A DNA stretch of 64,000 nt from Piscinibacter caeni (GTDB lineage Bacteria; Pseudomonadota; Gammaproteobacteria; Burkholderiales; Burkholderiaceae_C): contig QJOU01000051.1 of assembly GCA_003265685.1 (NCBI GenBank), positions 1 to 64,000 of the forward strand. The letters run 5' to 3'. How positions within the stretch are numbered: the first letter of the stretch is position 1; the number at the start of each line of letters is the position of its first letter. The translations under genes and the position numbers were made by a program. Under the pieces are notes generated by a model. The model did no database searches, had not been told where the DNA came from, and saw only the letters and a program-made list of their open reading frames with translations. Below, piece after piece: positions 1 to 7,192 of this stretch.

Positions 1-8
1 GTTGACTC

Positions 9-503
9 TCAAGACGGTTGCTTCGGTTGGGCGGTGGGAACGGCGCGTGCTGCGACGACGACCTTGCGTACGTAGCCGTGGCGGAAGCCGGTGGCGAAGT
101 TGCCGCTGTAGTAGCAGGACAGGGCCCGGCGCAGGGCTACCTGATCGGCCGCCTTCGACGCGGATCCGCTCGCACGGTCGAAGCACTCGGCGAGCACCGT
201 CTGCATGGCGGCCAGGTTGGCGCACGGTTCGAAGGCGGCTTCCACGGTCAGCCCGAGCCGATCGAAGTTGCCGACGTTGATCTGGCCGAGACCGACGCTG
301 AAGTTCCAGCCGGCGTCCCGCAGGGCCTTTGCCGTGGCCAGCGCCTCGGCGCGGGTACGGGGCTGGCGCACCAGTGCGCCGCCGACCACGCCGATCGCCC
401 ACGGGTTGAAGGCGCTCTCGACGCTGACCAGGGCCCGCGCCGTGTCGGTGTGCACCTGCGGTGCGCAGGCCAACGCAAGCGCGAGGAAGACGGACGCATC
501 CAC
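9..503 (-). CDS. VirB1-like lytic transglycosylase (conjugation-associated)
   Basis: A protein of 164 residues predicted to cleave peptidoglycan and so open the wall for a type IV secretion channel. The start is a GTG at 503, followed by a hydrophobic secretion-type N-terminus (VDASVFLALALACAPQ). The central region has the SLT signature: the catalytic Glu lies in ALVSVESAFNPWAIGVVG, and VGLGQINVGNF is the usual GLxQIN motif. It starts 11 bp after the stop of the exported protein at 515-1078, so the two are probably co-transcribed. In Tn4371-type elements such a gene normally precedes the relaxase gene, which here would lie left of the window. The frame stays open upstream of 503, but that part only shadows the neighbouring gene. 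Confidence 0.85.
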   Translation of the reverse strand: MDASVFLALALACAPQVHTDTARALVSVESAFNPWAIGVVGGALVRQPRTRAEALATAKALRDAGWNFSVGLGQINVGNFDRLGLTVEAAFEPCANLAAMQTVLAECFDRASGSASKAADQVALRRALSCYYSGNFATGFRHGYVRKVVVAARAVPTAQPKQPS

Positions 504-514
504 GGCCCGATGCC

Positions 515-1078
515 TCAGTAGCCAGAGTCGGCAACCGGTGCCGGTGGCGGCAGGGCAGCGAACCAGGCGGCGTAGTCGTCGTCGAACTTGGTGTCCCAGG
601 TTCCGAGCTGTGCCTTGGCTGCCGGGGTGAACTCGGTGACGGTGTCGCCTCCCGCGTTCCACCAGGTCCGCGTGAACGGTGCGCCGTTGATGTTCACCGT
701 GACGGCCCCCGCGTAGTCGCAGGTGTAGATCGGGCCGCTCTCGCCGTCGAACACGCGGGTGTACTGCGGCGGACAGTGGCCCGGTGCGCTGGCCCAGGTG
801 TTGTTCGCCGAGTTGCCTGCGCCGGCCATCGAGCAGACCGGGAAAGGCTTGCCGCGCGCCAGGTCGCGGTGCAGCTGGTTGATCGTCGGCACGCACTCGG
901 GGATCGAGCGCCAGCTCGGGGCGGCGAGGCAGAGCAGGACCTTGCAGCCATCGACTGCATGGGCCGTCCTCGGACTGACGGCAAGCGTCAGCGCAGCGAG
1001 GATCACGAGGATGGCTGCGTTCCACCGCCGGTGAGCCCGGGAGTCCGCAGAAGGGAGTTGGGGCAGGGTGGTCGTCAT
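515..1078 (-). CDS. Exported hypothetical protein of the conjugation module
   Basis: A 187-residue protein with an N-terminal signal peptide: a basic region, then a hydrophobic core ending near AHA at about residue 41. The mature part holds several cysteines (CKVLLC, PECVP, FPVCSM, GHCPPQY, YTCDY), suggesting disulfides in the periplasm, and a Trp- and Asp-rich C-terminus. I recognise the sequence type from beside lytic transglycosylases in Tn4371-like integrative elements, but its function is not known to me. A good ribosome site (GGAAGGAG) precedes the ATG. In related elements a signal-peptidase-like traF usually lies upstream; here a LuxR regulator lies there instead. Confidence 0.75.
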   Translation of the reverse strand: MTTTLPQLPSADSRAHRRWNAAILVILAALTLAVSPRTAHAVDGCKVLLCLAAPSWRSIPECVPTINQLHRDLARGKPFPVCSMAGAGNSANNTWASAPGHCPPQYTRVFDGESGPIYTCDYAGAVTVNINGAPFTRTWWNAGGDTVTEFTPAAKAQLGTWDTKFDDDYAAWFAALPPPAPVADSGY

Positions 1079-1134
1079 GGTGCAGCTCCTTCCGAGGGCA
1101 AGGACCTCGCGGGAAGTCCGGGGCCTTGCAGTGA

Positions 1135-1146
1135 GTTCACTCTAGG
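1135..1146 (-). promoter_or_regulatory. Island-shared upstream element CCTAGAGTGAAC
   Basis: Read on the minus strand this is CCTAGAGTGAAC, about 57 bp upstream of the exported protein start. The identical 12-mer occurs at 9724-9735 upstream of the AlpA-type gene in the same relative orientation. A partial copy (AGTGAACTCAC, 7063-7073, plus strand) lies upstream of parB and matches this copy's continuation. It may be a promoter core or the site of an island regulator. The sequence identity is observed; the role is inferred. Confidence 0.4.
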
Positions 1147-1206
1147 AGCCGGGCACGCGATCTCGACTGCACGAATCGCGCGACTTTCTTGCGCCGGTGC
1201 CGAACG

Positions 1207-1968
1207 TCAGAGCAGGCCGTATCGCCTGCAGAGCCTGACCGCGTCGCGACGGTTGGCCACGCCCAGTCGTGCGTTGAGCCGATGGAACCGGCAGTCGATC
1301 GTCTTGGGTTCGGCGTCCAGCGCCGCGGCGATGCGCTTGGAACCGTGCCCCATCGATTCGTGGCGCAGCAGGTCCAGATCTCGGCTCGTCAGGTGGGCCC
1401 TCGAGACGAGCTCCTCCCGAGCGCGGCGCTGCTGCCACTCCGCCAGGGCCAGTGCGAGGGCCCGGTAGACGGGCAGCAGCTGTGTCGTGGCAGCAGATCC
1501 TTCATCCCACCCACCTGAGAGGATCAGCAGGCCGAGTGCATCCGACGATGGTGGCGACGGCGCAGGAATGAGCCACGAACGGCGCGAGTTCGTCTCGTGG
1601 CCCTCGCCATGCGGATCCGCTTCTCGCTCTGCAGCGCCTTGCGAAGGGACCATGACCGGCTCGCTCGATCGCGCGGCATGCGCGAGCCAAGTGCACGGAC
1701 CCTCGTGCAGGCTACGGAGAACCGTGGCGCTCCAATGCGGGTCGAGCGCCGCGAGCGAGCGGAACCACCAGCGCCCGTCGCCTTCAGGCGTCACCCACAC
1801 GAACAACGCCGCTTCGGCACCTCCCAGGCTGGCGGCCATCTCCAGCGAGTGAACCGCCCCGGCCTCGTCCGCGACGACCAGGGAGTTCGCGAGTGTGCAC
1901 AGCGCCAACGCCGCATCCGGAACGGAGTCCAAGGCCCCGTCCTTCGGATCAATCGGGAAGGCTGGCAT
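1207..1968 (-). CDS. LuxR-family transcriptional regulator
   Basis: A 253-residue protein. Residues 1 to about 170 form an alpha/beta region resembling GAF or autoinducer-binding sensor domains. The last ~65 residues are a GerE/LuxR helix-turn-helix (LTSRDLDLLRHES ... KTIDCRFHRLNARLGVANRR). I chose the ATG at 1968; the frame is open further upstream but that part is low-complexity basic sequence shadowing the next gene. The N-terminus overlaps the end of the hypothetical gene at 1949-2356 by 20 bp, suggesting coupling. No luxI-type synthase is visible, so if it senses acyl-homoserine lactones it would be an orphan receptor. The ligand is unknown. Confidence 0.8.
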   Translation of the reverse strand: MPAFPIDPKDGALDSVPDAALALCTLANSLVVADEAGAVHSLEMAASLGGAEAALFVWVTPEGDGRWWFRSLAALDPHWSATVLRSLHEGPCTWLAHAARSSEPVMVPSQGAAEREADPHGEGHETNSRRSWLIPAPSPPSSDALGLLILSGGWDEGSAATTQLLPVYRALALALAEWQQRRAREELVSRAHLTSRDLDLLRHESMGHGSKRIAAALDAEPKTIDCRFHRLNARLGVANRRDAVRLCRRYGLL

Positions 1969-2356
1969 GGCCGAACCGCCGGATCTCGTCGTGTGCGACC
2001 GCATGCTCGAACTTCGTCGCGGATGCGGCGTGCCATGCGTCGAACTGCGCCCTGGAATGAAGCGCGAAGGTCTCCTCGACGACGTTGCCATCGTGATGCC
2101 AGGTGCCCATGGTGACCTGCAGGCCGTGCGGCGTCACGAAGATTCGCAGCTCGCTTAACCCACGTGGTCCATGCCAGGTTGCATGGACCTCCGTATCCCG
2201 CCGGGTCACGTTCGGCAATGTCGACGCCGATGTGGCGGCGAGGGCACGCCTTCGTCGAGCCGCCCGCGCCGGGGCGCGTCCCTGCCTCACCTGCTCAGCC
2301 GGTCGCGCGGAATCGGCTGCAGATGCGTCATGTCGTTGCGACGAAGGTGGTGTCAT
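1949..2356 (-). CDS. Hypothetical protein upstream of the LuxR regulator
   Basis: An open frame of 135 residues. The first ~50 residues are Arg/Ala-rich and may not be translated. The rest (TEVHATWHGPRGLSELRIFV ... FALHSRAQFDAWHAAS) has normal, protein-like composition with several Trp and His. A GGAG lies about 8 bp before the ATG at 2356, supporting that start, though an internal start is possible. It overlaps the start of the LuxR gene, so the two probably form one transcript. I do not recognise a family. Bases 2357-2556 upstream hold no gene and should contain its promoter. Confidence 0.5.
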   Translation of the reverse strand: MTPPSSQRHDASAADSARPAEQVRQGRAPARAARRRRALAATSASTLPNVTRRDTEVHATWHGPRGLSELRIFVTPHGLQVTMGTWHHDGNVVEETFALHSRAQFDAWHAASATKFEHAVAHDEIRRFGHASLPD

Positions 2357-2556
2357 GGCCGCACTCCCGTGTCGACCGGCGCCTGGCGAAGTGACGTCCC
2401 CGAAGCGGGCAGGACGTACCTGGAGTTGCCGGAAGGTCAGCCTAGAAAACCGACGCGCGGCATGTCAACGATCTGGCGGGCCTGTGCGCAAATTTGAGGC
2501 AGGTTCAGCTTTGCTAAACCGCGGTCCCGCAACGGCACTGATGCCGATGTCCGGCC

Positions 2557-2964
2557 TCAGCCGTTGCCCTGCTCCGACGCCAGGTTGCGCAGGATCTGCA
2601 GTGTCTCCTCGGCACGTTCCTCGGGAACGAACAGGTGGTCGTGATGGAACGCGGCGACGGCGTTGCAGGCAATTCCGGCACGCGCCAGTCGATCCGTGAT
2701 CCGCGCGAGAAAGCCCACGGCATCCAGCGACGAGTGGACGGCCAGCGTGATCAGCCGGCAGGGGAAGACGTAGGGAAGGGAGGCGGCCTCCGCCTCCCGA
2801 CGGCCGACGATGGCCGTGAGTCCCTCGGCCTCGCGGAAGGTGCAGATTGGCTCGAGGCCGCCGGGCAGCCGGAAGTCGCTGAAGGTGCAGTACACGTACA
2901 CCCCATCCGCCAGGCGCGGCGTCATCTGCCGGCACAGGTCGCCGAGATCCACGACGCCGCTCAT
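2557..2964 (-). CDS. ACT-domain protein (tandem ACT-like fold)
   Basis: A 135-residue protein of the small stand-alone ACT family (COG3602 type), predicted to bind an amino acid or similar small ligand. The N-terminal half (MTPRLADGVYVYCTFSD ... EGLTAIVGRREAEA) and the C-terminal half (LITLAVHSSLDAVGFLARIT ... GIACNAVAAFHHDHLFVP) look like two ACT-type units. The ATG at 2964 has a strong AGGAGG site just upstream. No enzyme domain is attached, so it may act as a sensor or an allosteric partner. It stands alone: the next minus-strand gene downstream begins 200 bp away, and upstream is the divergent desaturase. Its ligand cannot be told from sequence. Confidence 0.8.
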   Translation of the reverse strand: MSGVVDLGDLCRQMTPRLADGVYVYCTFSDFRLPGGLEPICTFREAEGLTAIVGRREAEAASLPYVFPCRLITLAVHSSLDAVGFLARITDRLARAGIACNAVAAFHHDHLFVPEERAEETLQILRNLASEQGNG

Positions 2965-3213
2965 CCGAACCTCCTCCTGCTGGTGTGGGTCGCGCCCTGC
3001 CGGATTATGAAGATCGCCACCGTCGATACCACCCCCCGCGCGGCTGTGCAGATCCCGAAAGCGCTTCGTTTAGCGCGTCTGACGCGAAGCGAAAGTTCCT
3101 AAACCGTACGCCTGCTTCCGCCTTCCTTGGTACCTTGTTGGTGCCGCTGGGACGATGGTGGTCGATGCCGCCCGCCGATGCCGATCCCACGTGCATGCGC
3201 AAGGAGGTCTCCC

Positions 3214-4149
3214 ATGGCCGCCCGTCCCGAGATCCTCGCCGACATCGCGCTGCTTCGCCAGGCGCTGCGCCGGTCCGGCAATCCCCACCTGCCGCTCCTG
3301 CAGCTCCAGCCCTGGAGGCCCGTCAGGGATGCTGCGCTCGATGTCGCGGCCATCGCCGTCGCGATCTGGCTCGCGCTCGCGGATCCGTGGTGGCTTCCGG
3401 CGACCGTGCTGATCCTGGGGAACCGGCAGCGCGCACTGGGCAACATCCTCCACGACGCTTCGCATCGCAACCTCGCCCGCGACCGGCAGCTGAACGACCT
3501 GCTGACCATTGCCTTCCTCGCACCGCTGCTCTTTCTCGATCTCCGGCGATACCGAGAACTGCACTTCCGGCATCACCTGGAGCTGGGCAGCGTCGATGCC
3601 GATCCCGACCTGATCCCGATTCCTGCGAAGAAGGCGCGGTCGTGGACCCATGCGTTTGCGGTGAACGTCTTTTCCTGGCGGACGCTGTCCGGCTCCCTCT
3701 TCGGCCATCTGGTGGACGGCGAGGTGCCCCGCCGTCGGCGGGCGTACATCGTCGGCTGGTGGATGGCGGTGTGCCTCGTGCTGGGACTGGCAAGCGGCCC
3801 GCACGCGGTTACCGAGGCGGTTGCTGTCTGGCTGCTGGCCCGCGGCACGACCTTCCACGCCATCACAACCTTCCGCGAGATGTGCGACCACCACGGTCTC
3901 GTGCCGGGAGGTGTGTTCGCCTTCGCTCGCGACCTGGTCGCGCCAGGCCCCTGGGCCTGGCTCATCCATCCCCGCAACAACGCCTATCACCTCACACACC
4001 ACCTGCTCCCCGCGATCCCGTACTACCGGCTGCCGCAGGCGCAGCGCCTGTTCGGGACGCTCGAACCGTATCGAGACAGGGGGCACGTCAGCCGCGCGTA
4101 CTTCTCCGGTCCGGCGCCGGTGGTGTCGGCATGGCAGGAGCATCCATGA
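3214..4149 (+). CDS. Membrane fatty-acid desaturase family protein
   Basis: A 311-residue integral membrane di-iron enzyme that should introduce a double bond or hydroxyl into a lipid or related chain. The three histidine boxes of the family are visible: HDASH near residue 85, HFRHH near residue 120, and a C-terminal HLTHHLLP near residue 265, plus an extra CDHHG before the last box. Hydrophobic segments flank the boxes (AAIAVAIWLALA; WWMAVCLVLGLASG). The ATG at 3214 has AAGGAGG 8 bp upstream. Its stop overlaps the start of the following transporter gene (ATGA), implying translational coupling. The substrate is unknown; carotenoid, sphingolipid and acyl-lipid desaturases share these boxes. 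Confidence 0.85.
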   Translation: MAARPEILADIALLRQALRRSGNPHLPLLQLQPWRPVRDAALDVAAIAVAIWLALADPWWLPATVLILGNRQRALGNILHDASHRNLARDRQLNDLLTIAFLAPLLFLDLRRYRELHFRHHLELGSVDADPDLIPIPAKKARSWTHAFAVNVFSWRTLSGSLFGHLVDGEVPRRRRAYIVGWWMAVCLVLGLASGPHAVTEAVAVWLLARGTTFHAITTFREMCDHHGLVPGGVFAFARDLVAPGPWAWLIHPRNNAYHLTHHLLPAIPYYRLPQAQRLFGTLEPYRDRGHVSRAYFSGPAPVVSAWQEHP

Positions 4150-5417
4150 TCGACCGCACGCTGGGCGCCCTGCAGGTGGCCGCGCTGCTGGTGTCGGCCA
4201 GCTACGGCATCGGGTTCCTGTTCGGATCCGGCGAGTACGCCCTGCAGCTCGGCATGGGGGGAGCGATCTACGGGATCGCGACGGGCATCGGCATGCTGGC
4301 GCTGGCGTTGTTCGCAGGCAGGCTCTGGCATGCGCGGCGCAACGTCTGGGATCTCTTCGGTGATCGCTTCGGGGGTGGCGTGGGGCGGCTGGTGGCGCTG
4401 CTGTCCATCGTCTGGATGTCGGGTGTCCTCGCGGCGCAGATCCACGGCGCCACCGCCGTGCTGCGGCTGCTCGACGTTCCGGCTTCGTGGGCCACTGCCG
4501 CTACGGTCGGCCTGATCCTCGGCGCATCCCGCTTCCGGCTGCAGTGGGCCTCCGTGTTCTTCAGTGCCTGCCTGGCGGGCAGCGCCGTCGTGCTCGTCTA
4601 TGCCCTGCTGCGGGTCGACGGGACGGAGATCTATCGAGGTGCACTTCCTGAATTCGTGGACGCGCTGCCGTCGATCGGTCTCGTGAAGTCATTGGCCATC
4701 GCGGTGGGCGTGGGCCTGCTGGTCTGCACGGGCGCCGACTACCACCAGTTCGTCCTCGCCGCGCGCGACCGCGCGGCGGCCATCGCCGGAACCGCGCTGG
4801 CCGGCTTCGCGTTGCTCATGCTCGCGTTCCTGCCTCCTGCGGTCGTCGTCGCGTCCGTTGCGAGTCCCACCTGGTCGGGGGTGATGGACGCCAAGCAGGC
4901 GGTGCCACAGGCGCTGTCCATCGCCGCGCGCGACTTCTCGGCGCTCGGCGGTGCGGTAATGCTGGCCATGCTCGGTCTCGCGGCCCTCGGGTCCGGGGCT
5001 GCCATCCTGCGGGCCATGGTCTCTGCGCTCGATGCCGCGCAGGCCGACCTCACCTCGCTCCGGCCACTGACGCTGGCGATATCCGCCCTTGGTGCCGCCA
5101 CGGCGCTCACCCTGAGCGGGCTGCCGATCGTGGACACGATGGTGTCGGTCAATCTCATCTACATCGCCAGCGTCGGCGTGAGCCTCGCGGCGCTGCTTCG
5201 CTCGAGTTCCGCCACAGTGAATCCCGGCGAGATCTGGGTCATTGGCGCCGGGTTCTGCGGATCGGTGGCGGGCTACCTCCTGGCAGCGATCACAGGTTCG
5301 ACCGGCGGTGGCGAACTGACCGCGCTGGCGACCGGCCTGACGTCGGCCACCGTCGTCCGCACCGCGCTAGGACAACGCCGTCGACGCCACCTCGCGTGCC
5401 GGCCGTCCGACGGGTAG
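4146..5417 (+). CDS. Sodium/solute-symporter-like membrane protein
   Basis: A 423-residue polytopic protein with about 11-12 hydrophobic helices. The N-terminus (ALLVSASYGIGFLFGSGEYA) resembles the first helix of SSS-type transporters, with a small-residue break for ion and substrate. Later stretches such as SIGLVKSLAIAVGVGLLVC and VSVNLIYIASVGVSLAALL are typical helices of the fold. It is a little shorter than standard symporters (450-550 residues). The ATG overlaps the desaturase stop, so the two should be made together and may act on the same compound. Its 3' end overlaps the convergent LysR gene by 51 bp. The substrate is unknown, and the family assignment is moderate. Confidence 0.7.
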   Translation: MIDRTLGALQVAALLVSASYGIGFLFGSGEYALQLGMGGAIYGIATGIGMLALALFAGRLWHARRNVWDLFGDRFGGGVGRLVALLSIVWMSGVLAAQIHGATAVLRLLDVPASWATAATVGLILGASRFRLQWASVFFSACLAGSAVVLVYALLRVDGTEIYRGALPEFVDALPSIGLVKSLAIAVGVGLLVCTGADYHQFVLAARDRAAAIAGTALAGFALLMLAFLPPAVVVASVASPTWSGVMDAKQAVPQALSIAARDFSALGGAVMLAMLGLAALGSGAAILRAMVSALDAAQADLTSLRPLTLAISALGAATALTLSGLPIVDTMVSVNLIYIASVGVSLAALLRSSSATVNPGEIWVIGAGFCGSVAGYLLAAITGSTGGGELTALATGLTSATVVRTALGQRRRRHLACRPSDG

Positions 5418-6350
5418 CACGGCACGGCGCCGCGAAACCTTGCCGGTGCTCCGCCTCGGCTGGATCAGGCGTCGCAGTGCATGGTCGACGACCAGCCGCG
5501 TGATGTCCTGGGCGATCGGCGGCTCCATCTCCCAGTGGTGCCAGTACAGGTCAACCAGCACAGGCTGGCCCGGCGCGAGGTCGATCAGCACGCCTTCCTG
5601 GACCAGGCCCTGTGCCTGCGTCGACGGCGCGAGACCATAGCCCGCGCCCACCGCGATGCCTTCGAGCAGTGCAGCGGGCGAGGGCAGGTAGTGCCTGGGA
5701 TATCGCTCGATGCGGATGCCGAACCGCCGCTCAAGGAAGTCGTCGTGGAGGGCATCCTTGCGATTGAACAGGACCGCCGGGGCGCGAAGGATGCCGGCGA
5801 CGTTCAGGCCTTCCGGCATGAACTCGTCCACGAAGGCCGGCGTGGCATAGCAGCGGTACTCCATCGCGCCGAGGGGCCTGGCCAGGAAGCCTGACGCCGG
5901 CTTGGCATCGGTCGAGATGCAGCCGATGACCTCTCCCCGCAGCAGCCGCGCCGATGTGTGGTCCTGGTCGTCGGTGACGACTTCGAGGGCGACCTCACGC
6001 TTGGCAAACAGCTCGCGCAGCAAGGGCGGAAACCACGTGGCGAGCGAGTCGGCGTTGACCGCGATGGACAGCGGCACGGGCCCTTCCCGGCTGTCGGGCG
6101 CAGCGAGTTCCCGCATGGAGGACGCCTCCAGCAGTCGCAGCGCCTTCACGTGGCGGAGCAGCACCTCGCCGGGCGGCGTCGCCGTCACCGGCTTGTCGCG
6201 TAGCAGAAGGATGGTCGAGAGCGATTCCTCCAGCGCCTTCACGCGCTGGGACACTGCGCCCCGGGTGACGTTGAGCAGCGACGCCGCGCGCTCGAAGCTC
6301 TGCTGCTCCGCGACGGTCGCGAAGGTCTCCAGTTGATCTCGGTCCAGCAT
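5367..6350 (-). CDS. ArgP/IciA-type LysR regulator
   Basis: A 327-residue LysR-type regulator. The helix-turn-helix is at residues ~5-60 (LDRDQLETFATVAEQQSFER AAS followed by NVTRGAVSQRVKALE), which closely follows the ArgP pattern. The rest is the periplasmic-binding-like effector domain. The C-terminus carries a basic tail of about 30 residues beyond the usual ArgP length (~297), encoded in the stretch that overlaps the 3' end of the symporter. ArgP proteins normally control an amino-acid exporter (lysE/argO) encoded next to them. No such gene is here; the closest candidate target is the convergent desaturase-transporter pair. The ATG at 6350 gives the canonical N-terminus. Confidence 0.85.
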   Translation of the reverse strand: MLDRDQLETFATVAEQQSFERAASLLNVTRGAVSQRVKALEESLSTILLLRDKPVTATPPGEVLLRHVKALRLLEASSMRELAAPDSREGPVPLSIAVNADSLATWFPPLLRELFAKREVALEVVTDDQDHTSARLLRGEVIGCISTDAKPASGFLARPLGAMEYRCYATPAFVDEFMPEGLNVAGILRAPAVLFNRKDALHDDFLERRFGIRIERYPRHYLPSPAALLEGIAVGAGYGLAPSTQAQGLVQEGVLIDLAPGQPVLVDLYWHHWEMEPPIAQDITRLVVDHALRRLIQPRRSTGKVSRRRAVLPVGRPAREVASTALS

Positions 6351-6466
6351 GGCACGGCCTCCTGTCGGGTGGGCCGCGGCAGGAACTGCTGGCCGCGACC
6401 CGAGGGACGGTTGATCCCGTCACGCAAGGCGCTGGTCACGATCTGCGTCGATGCCGGTGTCGGTCC

Positions 6467-6595
6467 CTAGCGGCCGGAGCCCTTGATGTGCTCCGTGTGC
6501 AGGCACCCCGGTTCTTCCAAGCGAGCCTCTGCCGTGGCGGGTGCTCGTTGGACCGCTTCGGCGGCGGCTTCGTGCAATGGCGTATTCATGTTCAT
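6467..6595 (-). CDS. Possible 42-residue small protein
   Basis: A short frame starting ATG-AAC-ATG at 6595 encodes a hydrophilic peptide (MNMNTPLHEAAAEAVQRAPA, ending in EHIKGSGR). An AAGG lies about 12 bp upstream. Composition is protein-like and amphipathic. There is no family assignment; it is offered only because the surrounding 840 bp have no better candidate. Conservation in related islands would decide. Confidence 0.25.
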   Translation of the reverse strand: MNMNTPLHEAAAEAVQRAPATAEARLEEPGCLHTEHIKGSGR

Positions 6596-7192
6596 TGACG
6601 ACCGCCTTGTCCATAGGCGTTACGTCACAAATCGTGAATCCACTGATGCGCGGGCCCGCGGACGCAGGCCCGTGAAAGGCGGTCGGCGCTCCGGCCGGAG
6701 GCCTTCGCTCGCCCGCATCCCTCGTTCGCAAGCGCAAGCCGGCAGCCCGCCGCGCCGGTCGCCCCGATTGCGGACCGTAGCGCCGCACGCGCAGCCTCAA
6801 GGGGCGTGCGCGGCATGAACGGCCTGCGCCCCGCTGGCGCGGGTCCCCTCCATTAAAGCCGCGGTCCCCTTGCCCCTGCGCTCGGAGGCGGCGCTCGTGG
6901 TGCCGCACGGCGACCGACGAATGCGGGGCAGGCACCAGCTCGACGACCTGGCTTTCTCCGAGGGACCAACAGCCACCAACGGCTCCCTCGGAACTTAGGG
7001 CAGGGGCCGAAGGCAGGGCCAAGCCGCGCCCGGTCGGAGCGGCGAGACATCGAAGGGAACGCAGTGAACTCACCGGAGCGTTTACGGAAAGTTGCCATGC
7101 GGGCCAGACATGGTGGCTGCTGGCATGCCGGCGTGCCGCCGTGACAGCGGCGAAACCGTCCCAGATCGTCCCATCCACAACTGGAGTCCGTC
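6596..7192. other. Gene-free region upstream of parB
   Basis: About 600 bp without a convincing gene on either strand; open frames here are Arg/Pro/Gly-rich shadows. It contains AGTGAACTCAC at 7063-7073, matching the island-shared element, and several short GC-rich inverted repeats around 7095-7145 (GCCATG ... CATGGTGGC; GGCATGCCGGCGTGCCGCC). Being directly upstream of parB, it is a plausible place for the parB promoter and for a centromere-like or replication site, but no consensus parS (TGTTTCACGTGAAACA) was seen. Confidence 0.4.

Noticed and set aside
503-1025. N-terminal extension of the lytic transglycosylase frame
   Set aside because: It runs antiphase through the exported-protein gene, which has a signal peptide and ribosome site; the enzyme's secretion signal begins at the GTG at 503.
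7090-7150. Possible parS or replication-origin site upstream of parB
   Set aside because: Only short GC-rich imperfect repeats, with no TGTTTCACGTGAAACA-like site and no iteron array.
6420-7178. 252-residue minus-strand open frame upstream of parB
   Set aside because: Low-complexity Arg/Pro/Gly sequence with no domain and no ribosome site; it appears to be a chance frame in GC-rich non-coding DNA.
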